A stretch of 64,000 nucleotides of DNA from Tubulanus polymorphus. Taxonomy: Eukaryota > Nemertea > Palaeonemertea > Tubulaniformes > Tubulanidae. Below are positions 1-11,238 of this stretch, piece after piece. Both the position numbers and the translations under genes were made by a program. Where the stretch lies: NCBI RefSeq assembly GCF_964204645.1, contig NC_134028.1, forward strand, positions 14,993,263 through 15,057,262, given 5' to 3'. Each line of letters opens with the position of its first letter. Position 1 is the stretch's first letter. A model generated the notes under the pieces. It did not search any database and had not been told where the DNA came from. It worked only from the letters and a program-made list of their open reading frames with translations.

Positions 1-931
1 CTTGTAAAACTAGACACGACATAATGATTGACAGTTCAGATAACACATGTGTTTTTTTGCTGCTAGCAGAAAATTAGTCCATTGTAAATAATTTCTTGAT
101 TTATAAAGGAAACTTATTTAGTTAACATTCTAACCGTGTGATTCCCTAGTTTTCGGAATTCTGACATTTTAGGAATTGTGCGCATAAACGCTGCTTTTCA
201 AATGAAATTTGGAATTTAAAGATAATTGCAGTTTTCTAATACGTGAATTTGAAACTGTGGTAGGTTATCGCTATAATTGCTATAACACAATTATCCTTCA
301 CGATTAAAACTATGGAAACTAACTCCATCCTTTATATTTCAATTCATATTTTGACACAGAATAGCGAACAGTAGGACCTTCTCAAGACGAAATAAAAAAC
401 AGATTCTCTCTGTCACCACATCATCAAAATACTGTTTATGGCAACATCCAATTGGCCAGTACTTCAAAGACTGTAAAAACAACCGACTGGGGTTGGGCCA
501 GTGATCGCAAGCAAAGGTCATGCAGTAAATCGACCGAGGCTACAATATTGTAGCCTCGGTCAGTGCTAACAGTTGAATCACACGTTCTATGCAAACCCGC
601 ACTGCTAGGTAACAATTTATCTATCATTCCCTTGACCGAAGCATAACCGTTTTTCTTTTTTCAGCTTTACAATTGATTCCATGAATTTAATAAAACCATT
701 TTCGAATAATAATGTGTTAAAAAGGTTTCTTGAAAATATTGACAGGTAACCACTTATAGTCTTGATATTTGGTAAATAATATCACTGTGGTAGTATTCAT
801 CTCCTCATGTGGAATTGGGGTAACCCAGTGTTTCAGCACCAATGAACAGAGAAGTGGCCTAGATTGTGTTATGATGACACAGGTTTAGCAGGAATGGTGT
901 ATGGCAGACCCGATCTGGCCTGCACCTGGGG
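1..931. other. Intergenic DNA, no gene seen
   Basis: AT-rich sequence with frequent stops in all frames and no coding signature. Its only structured part is the 30-bp perfect palindrome listed separately at 532-561. Confidence 0.6.
532..561. repeat. Perfect 30-bp palindrome
   Basis: The sequence GACCGAGGCTACAAT is followed at once by its exact reverse complement, with no spacer. It would form a 15-bp cruciform or RNA hairpin. No target duplication or longer inverted repeat is visible around it, so it could be the core of a small foldback element or an isolated palindrome. Confidence 0.9.
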
Positions 932-949
932 AGTTGAAAATTGAATTAT

Positions 950-1290
950 ATACAATTTTCCTATATATTGGTACCTAGGGTTATCTTGTAACCGCAATCG
1001 ATCGCAACATGTAGCTCGTGACATGTTCTATGATTGTGGAGATTTTCAAGGTTATCAGTTATTGTACATGGTCACCAGGGTGTGCTACAATGTGAATAGT
1101 ACAAGCAGAATACAAGTATTTTCATATTATATCAGTACCTATGCATATTTTGTAATCACAGTCAACTGCATAATTGTAGCTAGTTCTATGAGTTTTAAGG
1201 TCATAGGTTTAATATGTTCACCAGGGGGCATTGAATATTGAAATGTTCTGTTTGTTGAGCATTTCAAACCACTTCCCTGGACCCCTAGTT
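950..1290. repeat. Dispersed ~130-bp repeat family, two diverged units
   Basis: Two successive units share the order: TATTGGTACCTA-like start, TTTTGTAACC, a CAATC block, GTAGCTC, TTCTATGATTGTG, AAGGT, and a closing GGTCACCAGGG. The same units recur at 5150-5460 and 11239-11530. The tail CACTTCCCTGGACCCCTAG near 1270 matches the tail at 11560-11590. Noncoding; probably the body of a non-autonomous transposable element. Confidence 0.7.
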
Positions 1291-1867
1291 GGACGTTTTT
1301 AAGACAATGGATTGTCTTGATATATCACTTTACACATGTAACCACCCTAGACAAATATACAACCCTGACACAGGTCCAGTTAGAAACAAGATGGCGTAAT
1401 GGCGGCCATTTTTAAAAACAAAGGAAAACAAACTTTTCACACATTTTTAGGCCAGCTGTAGGCTAAGCCTTTTACTATAAAAGTTGAGTGAATTTAAATG
1501 ATGTAGTTTCCAGAGGAATGCCATATATTCAGACAAATCATGCATTCAAGCAATATCCATTCTCCAATTCCTAGGACACCAAATTTTGAAAAGGGGGTTT
1601 CAATTTACGGGCGGTATTTAGCGAAAATCTCAACGCAATGATATTAGTTTTAAAAAGCCAATCAGAAAGCAAAGTTTTCTCTATAATTGGCTTAGCCACA
1701 GCTGGTGTTCATGAAAAGTAGTGGGGTCATTATATAAAGAATGATAAAGTTAACAAAACGCAGCATAGCTATGTCAAATGATAGGCTGCTTGTTTCATAT
1801 TCAACCTTCATCAATGAGAACTTTGATTCCGTAAGGCCTTTTGATATTAGAGGATTTGGTTTTTCAG
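1291..1867. other. Noncoding DNA upstream of an exon (putative intron)
   Basis: No supported coding sequence. The stretch ends in a good splice acceptor: TTTGGTTTTTCAG at 1855-1867, directly before the open frame of the next feature. It is therefore best read as the 3' part of an intron. The upstream exons are not recognisable in the window. Confidence 0.45.
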
Positions 1868-2957
1868 GGAAAACGATCCCATATTTCAACTCTGTACTCA
1901 TCTACGAATTCGAGAGCGAAAAACAACAACAAGAAAGATCTTGCCTTCACCGGAGATCAAAATTGAATTGCGAGGAAACAAAAAACATAAACTTATGCAG
2001 ATGGTGCAGGATATTTCAACAAAGGATCATCAGGCGAGTGACCAAGAAAATAGCAAAAGGGTTCCAGTTAATGCAGAAGAGCTATTGCAGGAAATAAAAA
2101 CTGACGAGGATTCATATCAAACCATGAAATGGATGTTAAACCAAACTCTTTTCAATCATCCCCTCATTTATATCATCAACAAGCAAATATCCACTGCTAA
2201 AAAGCTGCATGACTCTCAGGAAGTATGTGAACTAGTTGGAATACCTGAAATGATTGTCAATGACCATAGTTATGCTAGAAAATCCCCAGCACAATCTACT
2301 GATTTAGCTGCTTACAGTATGTCGGCAACGCCGTCCATGAATTCATTGAATGGATTCTCAGATATGTCGACTGGTACTCCAGTGTGTCCTGTTCGCATTT
2401 CAAATCCACTCTGCCCTCCTGTAAAATTGGCGTCAATGTTATCAGCAGTTGATCAAGTGGCAAAGAGTCAGGAATGTTTTTTAAACCCAAATCCAGTTAT
2501 TGTTCCATTACATATGAATGAACCACCATTTTCATTGTCGCCAATATTAACCGTGCAGCTGTCCCCTGGATTATTGGATTACCCTCAGTTGGCTCCCAAC
2601 AATATATCAGGAATCTCATTTATTCCAAATCTGAATCAGATATCTGGTAAAAATAGTATTAACAGTTCTACTTGCTCAGTAACAGGCAGCATACATAGTA
2701 CTTCATCTAGTTCTGACCATCTAGCTACCGGTAAAGTTTTAACTAGACAGCAGGACACCTGTTCATTAGAGACTGTAGTAGACAGTCTTTCGGAGAGTGA
2801 TTTATTTGAATCAAACGTTAGTAGTCTGCCAGAAAAAAAAGAAACCACTCAACCAGAGAAGATTGTAACTGGCAATATAAGTTCCTCTTTTATGAGTGCG
2901 CCTGGTTGGTTTGGTAAAGGTTTTAACCCAAGACGATCGCGTAAACGTAAATTATAA
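1868..2957 (+). CDS. C-terminal exon of an unrecognised host protein
   Basis: An open frame runs from the acceptor TTTTTCAG (ending at 1867) to the TAA at 2955-2957, giving about 363 residues with no internal stop. I treat it as a terminal exon rather than a single-exon gene: the frame is open without a good ATG from the acceptor onward, and the first in-frame ATG lies inside the conserved-looking part (1995). The N-terminal 110 residues are mixed charged/helical (KHKLMQMVQD, EELLQEIKTDEDSY). The middle is Ser/Pro/Asn-rich and low in complexity. The end is basic, with GWFGKGFNPRRSRKRKL, a likely nuclear localisation signal. Codon use is balanced, unlike the AT-rich Polinton. I do not recognise the family. 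A nuclear, largely disordered protein tail is an inference from composition. No canonical AATAAA is seen just downstream. Confidence 0.6.
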
Positions 2958-3143
2958 GAACCAATCACATAGGTTTATTTCGTTTCAATTAGAATTTTTT
3001 TAAAATGGGTTAATTGCTTGGTTAGATAACCTGAAATGTGTTGTAGTGTTGTATATTATGTATAGAGTTTATGCACTCAACCCATTGAATGTGTAGTGTA
3101 GGAAATCAATGTAACCGGCAAACCTTGGGTAAAACCTTCGCAA
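2958..3143. other. Putative 3' UTR of the host exon
   Basis: AT-rich noncoding sequence after the TAA. It contains no clear AATAAA polyadenylation signal before the transposon that follows. Confidence 0.4.
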
Positions 3144-3145
3144 TA

Positions 3146-3701
3146 CAGTCAACCCCACATAAGTCGTCATCGAATTAGTCGTATCATCATATATCTCGTA
3201 TATTTAATTTGGTCCCGACTTTCCTCTTAGTTAAACCTTATGAAATTATGCTTATAACTAGCACTTCATAATTCCTATTTTCATAGTCGTATCGTTTCGT
3301 GCAAGTCGTAATTTTAGAAGCCAAATCATCTGATTCCATTCAAAATATCTCGCATAAGTCGTAGCCCGATATGCCATAGCAGAACATAAAAAATACGCTA
3401 CAATATTGTCAGTGTAAGTGTTCAGACAGTTACAATGTAATTTTCTTGTGACGTCTGCGTGGTGCAGGTGGTAGCTTTAATTGATTGATTGAGCGATATA
3501 GGATCTGCTCATGATACGACGAGCCATGCTGGAATCTGAACATCGTATATCGTATTTTCATTATCGGTTATTCGCGGTATTCGTATAAAACCAGGACTTA
3601 AAGATAACTCATAAAAATACGACTTACACGTTACTCGTACATCACGTAAGTCGTAGTAAAAGTGTCAGTCTTGAGGACTACGACTTATATGGCGTTGACT
3701 G
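3146..3701. mobile_element. Non-autonomous pogo/Tigger-like DNA transposon
   Basis: The ends are inverted repeats. The left end reads CAGTCAACCCCACATAAGTC; the right end, read inwards on the other strand, is CAGTCAACGCCATATAAGTC. TA dinucleotides flank both sides (3144-3145 and 3702-3703), the target duplication of Tc1/mariner/pogo transposases. The CAGTCAACCCC..ATAAGTCG start resembles Tigger-type termini. The 556-bp interior has repeated ATAAGTCGTA-like blocks (such as AGTCGTATC and TAAGTCGTAG) and no transposase ORF, so it is a MITE that depends on an enzyme in trans. Family assignment is from end sequence and target duplication only. Confidence 0.75.
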
Positions 3702-3703
3702 TA

Positions 3704-3924
3704 TTACCAAAATATACACCCAAAAATATGGACACATGAAATTACTGTTCATTTCTAGGTGCATAATCACTTAAGAATACTGTTGTTGTGACTCAACACT
3801 TGATCAATGTTATTCTGTCTGTCGTCAGATCTCATTTTGTTTAGATAGTGTTTCAGTTTACCCAGTACCAATAGGAAATTCGACGTGTTATGGCGTTATT
3901 AATACAATGTCAGTCTTATAAATA
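3704..3924. other. Intergenic DNA, no gene seen
   Basis: Noncoding, without a recognisable feature. Confidence 0.5.
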
Positions 3925-4084
3925 ATCGATTCATTTAAGAGAAAAGTTTATTTAGATTTCATTGAAATGTAAAAGAAATCAAATGCAGATTACCTACTAT
4001 CTACTATTAACAAACCTGGCGGATCCTCGCCTGCCATATGTGGAATCCTCTATTGCCACAGTAACACTGTGGGTTGCCCATTAC
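3925..4084. repeat. Diverged copy of the inverted-repeat element found at 40749-41102
   Basis: CCTGGCGGATCCTCGCCTGC and the following TGTGGAATCCTC..TTGC..CAGTA match the reverse complement of 40760-40820. The upstream TTCATTTAAGAGAAAAGT block matches 40885-40900. It ends in a degraded form of the terminal repeat (GTGGGTTGCCCATTA versus GCGGGTACCCCATTG). Noncoding fragment of a small DNA-transposon family. Confidence 0.65.
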
Positions 4085-4547
4085 TTGGAGCGCAGATTTT
4101 TTTCAAGGAAAAAAAATGGGATGGCAAAGAGAAAATCGTGAGATGTTCCAATTATGCAGTAATTAGCTTTCTAATTTCGATATGTTTTTGCAAAAATTAT
4201 GGTCCATCCAAAAAAATTATGTTATTGCTGTTCCCTATATGGTTACTGTTACACCCCACAAGTCTGACACTCCACTTGTCCGACACCCTGCTAGTCTGAG
4301 GCCCCACTAATCCGACCATACATACATTGAAAATTATTTTTGAAATGTCTCATTCATCTACCCTCAAAAAGCTTTTCAATTTGCTGCTCCTGCACTTTGG
4401 AATGTTCAGCCTCTACTCCTACGAGCGAAAATTTAAATTCAAACCTGAAAACATATCTCTTCAAACGAATCTAGCTATTTGTCTTAATGTTTTAAACAAA
4501 TCAACAATTTTCGTAATTTCAATGTTATGTACTTCACCGATTTTTAG
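4085..4547. other. Intergenic DNA, no gene seen
   Basis: AT-rich and noncoding. It contains a short run of similar phrases (AGTCTGACACTCCAC, TGTCCGACACCC, AGTCTGAGGCCCCAC, AATCCGACC near 4260-4316), a degenerate short tandem repeat. Confidence 0.45.
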
Positions 4548-4640
4548 CCCACTTGGGACTTAAGTCCCAGCGGGCTATTGCGTTCACTTTTCGTCCGTCC
4601 GTCCGTCCGTCCGTCCGTCCGTCCGTCCGTAGACGGAATC
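4548..4640. repeat. Palindrome plus TCCG microsatellite marking the start of a dispersed repeat
   Basis: The imperfect palindrome GCCCACTTGGGACTTAAGTC continues to CCAGCGGGCT. About ten TCCG/GTCC units follow at 4591-4630. The complementary GCCCACTTGGGA motif reappears inverted at 11560-11572 (CTTCCCAAGTGGGC), so 4548 to about 11595 is one repetitive element into which the BEL retrotransposon inserted. Palindrome plus tetranucleotide expansion suggests a foldback-type non-autonomous element. Confidence 0.7.
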
Positions 4641-5464
4641 CAGTTATTTTGGGAAGTTTTAAAGACGCTTCAAGGTAATGTCTTGATATTTGGGGTACAC
4701 ATGTATCTACCCTAGACACATCTTCAGCCCAAAAACTGGCCCTGTTAGAATCAAGATGGCGGACTAGCAGCCATTGTTGTTCGCCAAAATCAGCACTTTT
4801 TACACATTTTTGAACTTTTTGAGGGAAATTTTGAAGACGCTTTGATCAATTACCTTGGTCTTTCGGATATATGTGAATCCCCCCAGGGCCCATCAACATA
4901 ACAAAAATTGGGTCGGTCGGACTCAAGATGGCCGTCCTATGACCTTTTTAGTGCCCAAAAATGTTAATTTTGGCCCGAATTCTGAGTCCTGTAGCTTCCT
5001 ACTGGTTTGCCATTTCTAATTGCAATTTGTGATGGGTATTCTATGGAAAGGGATGTTTTATACCTGAGACAGGTATTTTTCATCAGCCAATTATGATGCA
5101 ATTGGCGGCCATCTTTGTGTCACCAGTACTCATTCGTAATTGGGAAAAAGTTTTTCCACATTATATTGATACCTAAGCGTATTTTGCTACCAATCAATTA
5201 GAAAGTTGTAGCTCATAACGTGTTCTATGATTGTTGTGAGTTTCAAGGTATTGGATTTCGTATATGGCCACCAGGGGGCGTTGAATAATACAATATCTTA
5301 GCATTTCTTTATTATATTCGTACCTATGCATATTTTGTAACCACAATCAATTGGAAAGTTGTAGCTCATGACATCATCTATGATTGTTGCGAGTTTTAAG
5401 GACATTAGTTTTCCTATATGGTCACCAGGGGGCGTTGAATAGTAGAATAACTTAGTATTTCCTT
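4641..5464. repeat. Body of the dispersed repeat, with ~130-bp units
   Basis: Noncoding. Repeated phrases (CAAGATGGC, TTTTGTAACCACAATCAATT, GTAGCTCATGAC, ATGGTCACCAGGGGGCGTTG) define two clear units at about 5150-5290 and 5315-5450. The repeat is interrupted by the retrotransposon at 5465 and resumes at 11239. Confidence 0.7.
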
Positions 5465-5616
5465 TGTTGGAGATATGATTTAGTCATTGAAACGGTAGAT
5501 TAACTTTTATATATTTTCCATGCTCCAACGCTCACCGGGGTTGGCGGGATTAGGCAGAATAAACGGTGTTCTCGTACTATAGAGACGTAGTTGTATATAT
5601 CGAGGAAATATCGACA
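5465..5616 (+). repeat. 5' LTR of BEL copy 1
   Basis: 152 bp from TGTTGGAGATATG to ATATCGACA. It appears base-for-base the same as 11082-11233. The primer-binding region must lie in the TTTTGGTCCCTCTTGAGC that follows; I could not assign the tRNA. Confidence 0.95.
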
Positions 5617-5642
5617 TTTTGGTCCCTCTTGAGCTTGGAAAA

Positions 5643-7102
5643 ATGAGCAGGGATACGATCGTGCGATCTAGGAACGCCCACCGGGGGCATTACGATAATC
5701 AAATTATGAAGATTAACGCATTAATCGGTACATCTGATTATACTAAATCGCAAGAAATCTGCATCATTTTGGAAAGCGTTCGAGGAAGATTAGCTAAAAT
5801 TGAGGAATTGAATGAAAGGATATGTGAATTGTCGACCGATGATCAGTTCGCAGCATTTTTCGAAGGAGCGGAGGAGGATATTCTGTCAAAAAAATTGGAT
5901 TTGCGAAAAGTGGAATCAAAACTCATCGATTGGCCTCTTGGAAATTCAGGACAAGGAAATTCAGGACAAGTAAATTCAGGACTATCTAGGAATTCTGACA
6001 ACGCTAGAAAGGTAAATCTACCAAAATTAATTCTACCCAAATTTTCTGGAAAAATACTAGAATGGTCTGGCTTTTGGGATAGCTTTGACAGCGCTGTAAA
6101 CTCGTCCACCATGATGACTTATGTTCAGAAATTCACTTATTTGAAAGCCCAGCTCATTGGAGAAGCAGCTGACGCTATTGCTGGTTTGCCAATAACAGAA
6201 AATGCTTATAAGGAAGCCTGTACAATTTTGAAAAGTCGATTCGAAAGCCACACGTAGTTACAAAGGCATATATGCGTGCCGTGATTGATTTGGAAAAGCC
6301 TTTATACACTTATATTAGTCTCCGTAAATTTTCCGATAAATTGGGCTCGTATATGCGTACATTGAGAACATACGGTAAAGACGACGATTATTTCGGCGGT
6401 ATATTGGTCCCTATTGTTATGGACAAGTTGCCCAGTGAAGTACAACGTAACCTAGCGAGAAAATATGGTGACCGTGAATATAGCTTAAGCGAGGTTATTA
6501 GTGGGCTGGAAAATGAGGTTTTTGTCATGGGAGCTGGTTACCAACCTGGCACAAAGCCCGAAGAAATTTCCACAATTGTCGTTGGTTCTGCAGGTATTCG
6601 ACGCCAGACTGGTCCTTTGAAGTGTCACTATTGTTCAGCTGGACATAAAGCTACCAACTGTATTCAATTCGTAACCGTCGAAGCGAGGAAAAATCGAATA
6701 AAACAACTTGGTCTTTGTTTTAACTGCTTAATGTCGAGTCATCAGTCACGTCAGTGTCCGTCAAGAATCAAATGTAAAAAATGCCATGTTGGAAGACATC
6801 ACACTAGTATTTGTACCGGAAGTCAGTCACGAGGACAAGCACAGACTGGAGGACAGGGTTCGAGTTCAGATTTGGCAGGTGTTCAAAACGAAAGAGTACC
6901 AAATTCGTCATTACAAAATGGTCAAGGTCAAGGTCAAAGTCACGTCTCTGCTGCGGTCCATGATAATGCTGATTCTAGCCAGGTAGATGTAATTCAGAAT
7001 ATTGATGCCCCAACCGTATCCAGGAATGTTGCTGTTGCTGTCTCTGGAAATTACTGTAATGCTACACTTCAAGGAGGATTACTGAAAACTGCTGTTTCGT
7101 AA
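5643..7102 (+). pseudogene. gag: BEL Gag with three zinc knuckles, frameshifted
   Basis: Gag forms the virus-like particle and packages the RNA. The first frame starts at ATG 5643 and ends at a TAG at 6255. The same protein family continues in another frame from about 6245, so one base has been lost near 6238-6250. The N-terminal part resembles the DUF1759 Gag domain of BEL/Pao (KLILPKFSGKILEWSGFWDSF). The second part has three CCHC-type knuckles in a row: CHYC..H..C near 6620-6660, CFNC..H..C near 6716-6758, CKKC..H..C near 6774-6812. A Gln/Gly/Ser-rich tail with repeated GQGQ follows. In the usual arrangement gag and pol form one frame; here an in-frame TAA at 7100-7102 ends gag just before the protease. 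Confidence 0.85.
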
Positions 7103-10100
7103 GTTGAAAATGCTGTATCGGGAATTAGAACGAAAGCTAATATTTTATTAGATGATGGGTCTCAAAGAAGTTTTATTCAAGAGTCGTTGGCTGAAGAACT
7201 TCAACTTGTTACTGAGCGTGAAGAACTGTTACGATTGGCTAGTTTCGGGTCTCAGTCGGCAAGTGATGTACGTCTTCTTCCTGTGGTTAAACTAAGGTTG
7301 ATATGCAGAGGTGAAGAAGTTTTTGAGATGGAGTTACTTGTCGTTCCGGAAATTGCAGCACCGATAAAGAATATGTCTAAAATTACTAAAGAATTTTCTC
7401 ATTTGGAAAATTTGACATTAGCGCATCCCGTTGATGATACTGATTTATTCAACATCACTGTACTAATCGGATCGGATTATTACTACAATATTGTTAAAGA
7501 TGAGATAATCAGAGGATCGAGTGAAAATTATCCCGTGGCAGTTAATTCGAAAATTGGTTATTTATTGTCGGGTCCGATCAGCGAAGCATATAGTAGTCAT
7601 TCGTCCGCGTCAATGGTGACAATGCTAGACACATTGGTTAACAGTACCGACGATAAACTCAATATGAAAAGACTATGGGAATTGGAATCTATAGGGATTG
7701 AAAGTCCTGATGCATCGAAGCGTGAGTCAGTTTCTATGGAGGAGTACTGTGCTGAGTCGATTAAATTTACCGACGGTAAATATGTTGCGCGTCTACCATG
7801 GAAGAGTGACCACCCGCCATTGAATGACAATTTTACAATGTGTCGTGCACGGACTATGTCGACTATAAAACGATTGGTAAGCAATTCAATGTTGGAGACT
7901 TATGCTGGTCTAATAACAGAACAAGAAAGAAGAGGATTTATAGAACGAGTTCCAGACGCAGCACCAACTGATGGATCATGTCATTATTTACCACATCATG
8001 CCGTGATAAAAGACTCTAGTACAACACCGCTCCGTATTGTCTTTGATTGTAGCTGTAAGACAAATTCATCCATAAGCTTGAACGACTGTCTGGAATCGGG
8101 ACCCCCTCTACACAATGATATTGTCGGAATGTTATTGCGTTTTAGAATCGGGAGATATGCTGCGGTCTCAGACTTGGAAAAAGCTTTTCTATCCATCCTT
8201 CTGGCAGAACAGGATAGAGATATGACACGTTTTCTCTGGTTAGAAGATCCGAAAAATCCAGGAAGTAATTTGGTGACATTCAGATTTCGCGCGGTATTGT
8301 TTGGAGCAACGTGCTCGCCGTTCATTCTTAATGCTACAGTCCTTAAACATTTACAGCTGAATACGTCATCAATCACTGATTTGATTGCTAAGAATATATA
8401 CGTGGATAACGTCATAATCTCGATGAATGAGCAGTCATCTATGACAGATTTTTACGAACATTCTCGTCAGTTATTGAAGAAAGGTGGTTTTAATTTACGA
8501 TCATGGAGTAGTAATTGTCCAGAAGTAATGGAACGAGCGGAACGAGATGGTGTTGCTGAGAAATCGGTTAAAGTGAAGGTACTTGGACTCAGATGGGATT
8601 CTGAAAATGATAATTTGAGACTATTACCCGTTACATTTTCGTCGATTCATCAAGATTCATTGACTAAACGAATGATTCTCAGTGATTCATCAAAGGTCTA
8701 CGATCCGATAGGATTTATTTCTCCACTGTTGATTAACGCTAAAGCACTGCTGCAGGATATATGGAGAAGAAGTCTTGTATGGGATGATCCAGTACCAGAA
8801 GATATTAAAGATCGTTGGGTTAAAATTTCAACAGAAACATCTCAAGCTCTGGATTTTGACTATGGACGTATGACGTTTGACTATGGTTTAGACTCGATAG
8901 AAGGCTGCGAGTTACATGTATTTGCAGATGCAAGTGAAAAGGCTTATGGAGCTGTCGCTTATCTAGTTCGTGATACAGATTCAAGATTACTGATGTCGAA
9001 GTCAAGAGTTGCACCCGTTAAACAACTATCAATTCCACAACTGGAACTAGTCGCTGGTGTAATTGCGTCACGGTTGGCTAAGTTTATCTTGGATGCGATT
9101 GGTACACCTAAGAAGCTGTTTGCGTGGTCTGATAACCAGTCAGTACTGTATAGATTACAATCTGATAAACCATTGAAGTCGTTCGAATTGAACAGAATTA
9201 CAGAAATTAAGAGTCAAGTTCCAGATGCTGTTTGGGGATACTGCCCAAGTTCAGAGAATCCAGCTGATGTATTAACACGCGGTTGTACAGCATCTGAGCT
9301 AAGATGCAATAGACTATGGTGGGAAGGCCCAGAATGGTTACGCACTGGTGATCACCCTAAATGGTCTGCTGAGTCAACGTTGCTGAATGTTCAATTACCA
9401 GTACTTGAAGTAGGAAAGAACATTGAACCTGAGAAGATTGGGCTTGATCAGATTATTGATGCTCGAGATTATTCTGATTTAAACAGATTATTTAGAATAT
9501 CAGCATGGGTAATGAGATTCGTTGATGTTGTACGTGGTGATCAGAAAAACAGAGAAGAAAATTTGAGATCGTCTGAAATCGAAAGAGCTAGAATTGAATG
9601 GATTAAAGCGGCACAGAGAGACGAATTCGCTGCTGCTCGAGAAATGATGCGTGGACGTAGTAAGATTATGGTTGATATCGTTCATCAACTTAATCTCTAC
9701 ATCGATGATGATGACGTGATTAGATGTCATGGTCGAATTGGTAACTCGGATCTGCCGTTCTCCGCAAAGTTCCCAGTATTGTTGCCGAAAACTCACAGAT
9801 GGCTCAACTTGTCGTTCGAGATGCACATGAGAGAGTTTTCCATCTTGGGATTAATTCAACCGTAACTTTCATCCGACAGTCGTTTTGGATTCCGTGTGTA
9901 CGTCAGTTAGTGAAGAGTATGGTCCGTCAATGTGTCGTCTGTCGTAAACTATCAGGTCGTCTATTCAAGCTTCCTGTCGAGCCACCGTTGCCCGGTGCGC
10001 GAGTAGCAGATGTTCCCGCGTTTTTCCATACTGGTATTGACTTTGCTGGTCCGTTCAACGTGAAGATGATGTCAGAATCTCGGAAGTGCTATATCTGTCT

Positions 10101-11052
10101 ATTCACATGCTCAGTGAGTAGAGGTTTACATTTGGAAGTCACAGAAGATCAGTCTACAGAATCGTTCATGAGAGCTTTTAGAAGATTTGTAAGCCGTAGA
10201 TCTCTACCAAAGAAGGTTTTGACTGATAATGCTGCAACCTTCAAGAAAGCATCAGAATATGTGTCGAAGAAAGGAGTAGAGTGGTCCTTCATAACGAAAA
10301 GGGCTCCATGGCATGGAGGCTTTTGGGAGCGTTTAGTTGGCATTGTGAAGATGGTATTGAAGAAGGTTATAGGAAGAGCTCATATCTCGTTTGATGAATT
10401 TCGGACAGTGGTATCGGAAGCAGAGGCTATCGTCAACGACAGACCACTGACGTACAGTTCTACCGACATAAACGATGAAGCCCCTGTTACACCGTCGCAG
10501 CTGATGTGTGGTCATCGGCTGACTACACTTCCACATGATTTTATCACCCCGGAAGAGCTGGAAGATCCAGACTTCCAGATTCAGAAGAATGAAGCAGACG
10601 TGAGAGCTAGAAGATTAGACGAAATATTAACGCGATTTCGTAGTCGATGGTCTAAAGAGTATCTTACAGCCCTAAGAGAGTATAATCAACGATCTGGAAA
10701 AGAAGAAAAATTAAAGGTTGGCGAAGTGGTGATCATACATGAAGAAACGCCAAGGCTTAAATGGAAGTTGGGACTAGTGACAGAACTGTTCTATGGACCA
10801 GATAGAATATGTAGATCTGTTGCATTAAAGACAGCAAATGGTTTCACGAACCGAGCAGTGTCCAAGCTGTATCCGCTTGAACTACGAGCCAGTCCAGATG
10901 TCAAATACACCAACATAGACGTCGAAGACGATAGACGAACTCATGCAACAGAAGATGGCCGAACTAGAACTCATGCAGAAGAAGATGATCGGTTACCAAG
11001 ACGAGCCAAAACAGAGGCCAAGAACCGAATTTTTGAAATTTCTCGTAATTAA
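7103..11052 (+). pseudogene. pol: BEL Pol: protease, RT, RNase H, integrase; one frameshift
   Basis: The frame continues from gag after the TAA. An aspartic protease active site (LLDDGSQRSF) lies near 7145-7175. The RT follows, with DLEKAFLSILL near 8175. The catalytic box is YVDN at about 8398-8410 instead of the usual YVDD, so a catalytic Asp is replaced. RNase H has LHVFADASEKAYGAVAYLV near 8915. The frame ends at 9863-9865. Integrase is in the next frame from about 9800: HHCC finger (HERVFH...CVVC), then DDE residues in TGIDFAG, LTDNAATF and HGGFWERL, and a C-terminal tail to 11052. Overlap of the two frames at 9799-9865 places a single-base indel near 9800. The YVDN change and the indels suggest a copy mobilised in trans or sequence errors. 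Confidence 0.9.
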
Positions 11053-11081
11053 TATTATGTAACTCGTTCACCCCCGGAGAG

Positions 11082-11233
11082 TGTTGGAGATATGATTTAG
11101 TCATTGAAACGGTAGATTAACTTTTATATATTTTCCATGCTCCAACGCTCACCGGGGTTGGCGGGATTAGGCAGAATAAACGGTGTTCTCGTACTATAGA
11201 GACGTAGTTGTATATATCGAGGAAATATCGACA
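11082..11233 (+). repeat. 3' LTR of BEL copy 1
   Basis: 152 bp, same sequence as the 5' LTR. It is preceded by the short purine tract CACCCCCGGAGAG, a plausible plus-strand primer, and followed by the target duplication TCCTT. Confidence 0.95.
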
Positions 11234-11238
11234 TCCTT

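Larger units (their letters stand above)
5465..11233 (+). mobile_element. BEL/Pao LTR retrotransposon (copy 1)
   Basis: A complete 5769-bp element. It has 152-bp TG...CA LTRs at both ends, and the 5-bp target duplication TCCTT lies at 5460-5464 and 11234-11238. The order gag (DUF1759-type, then zinc knuckles), aspartic protease, reverse transcriptase, RNase H, integrase is that of BEL/Pao. The two LTRs read identical by eye, which indicates a recent insertion. Yet the coding region has two single-base frameshifts (about 6240 and 9800) and one in-frame TAA (7100), so this copy as written cannot make a full polyprotein. It sits inside the host repeat that spans 4548 to about 11595. Confidence 0.95.

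Noticed and set aside
1023..1241. Short ORF of 72 residues
   Set aside because: It lies entirely in the dispersed ~130-bp repeat and has no coding character.
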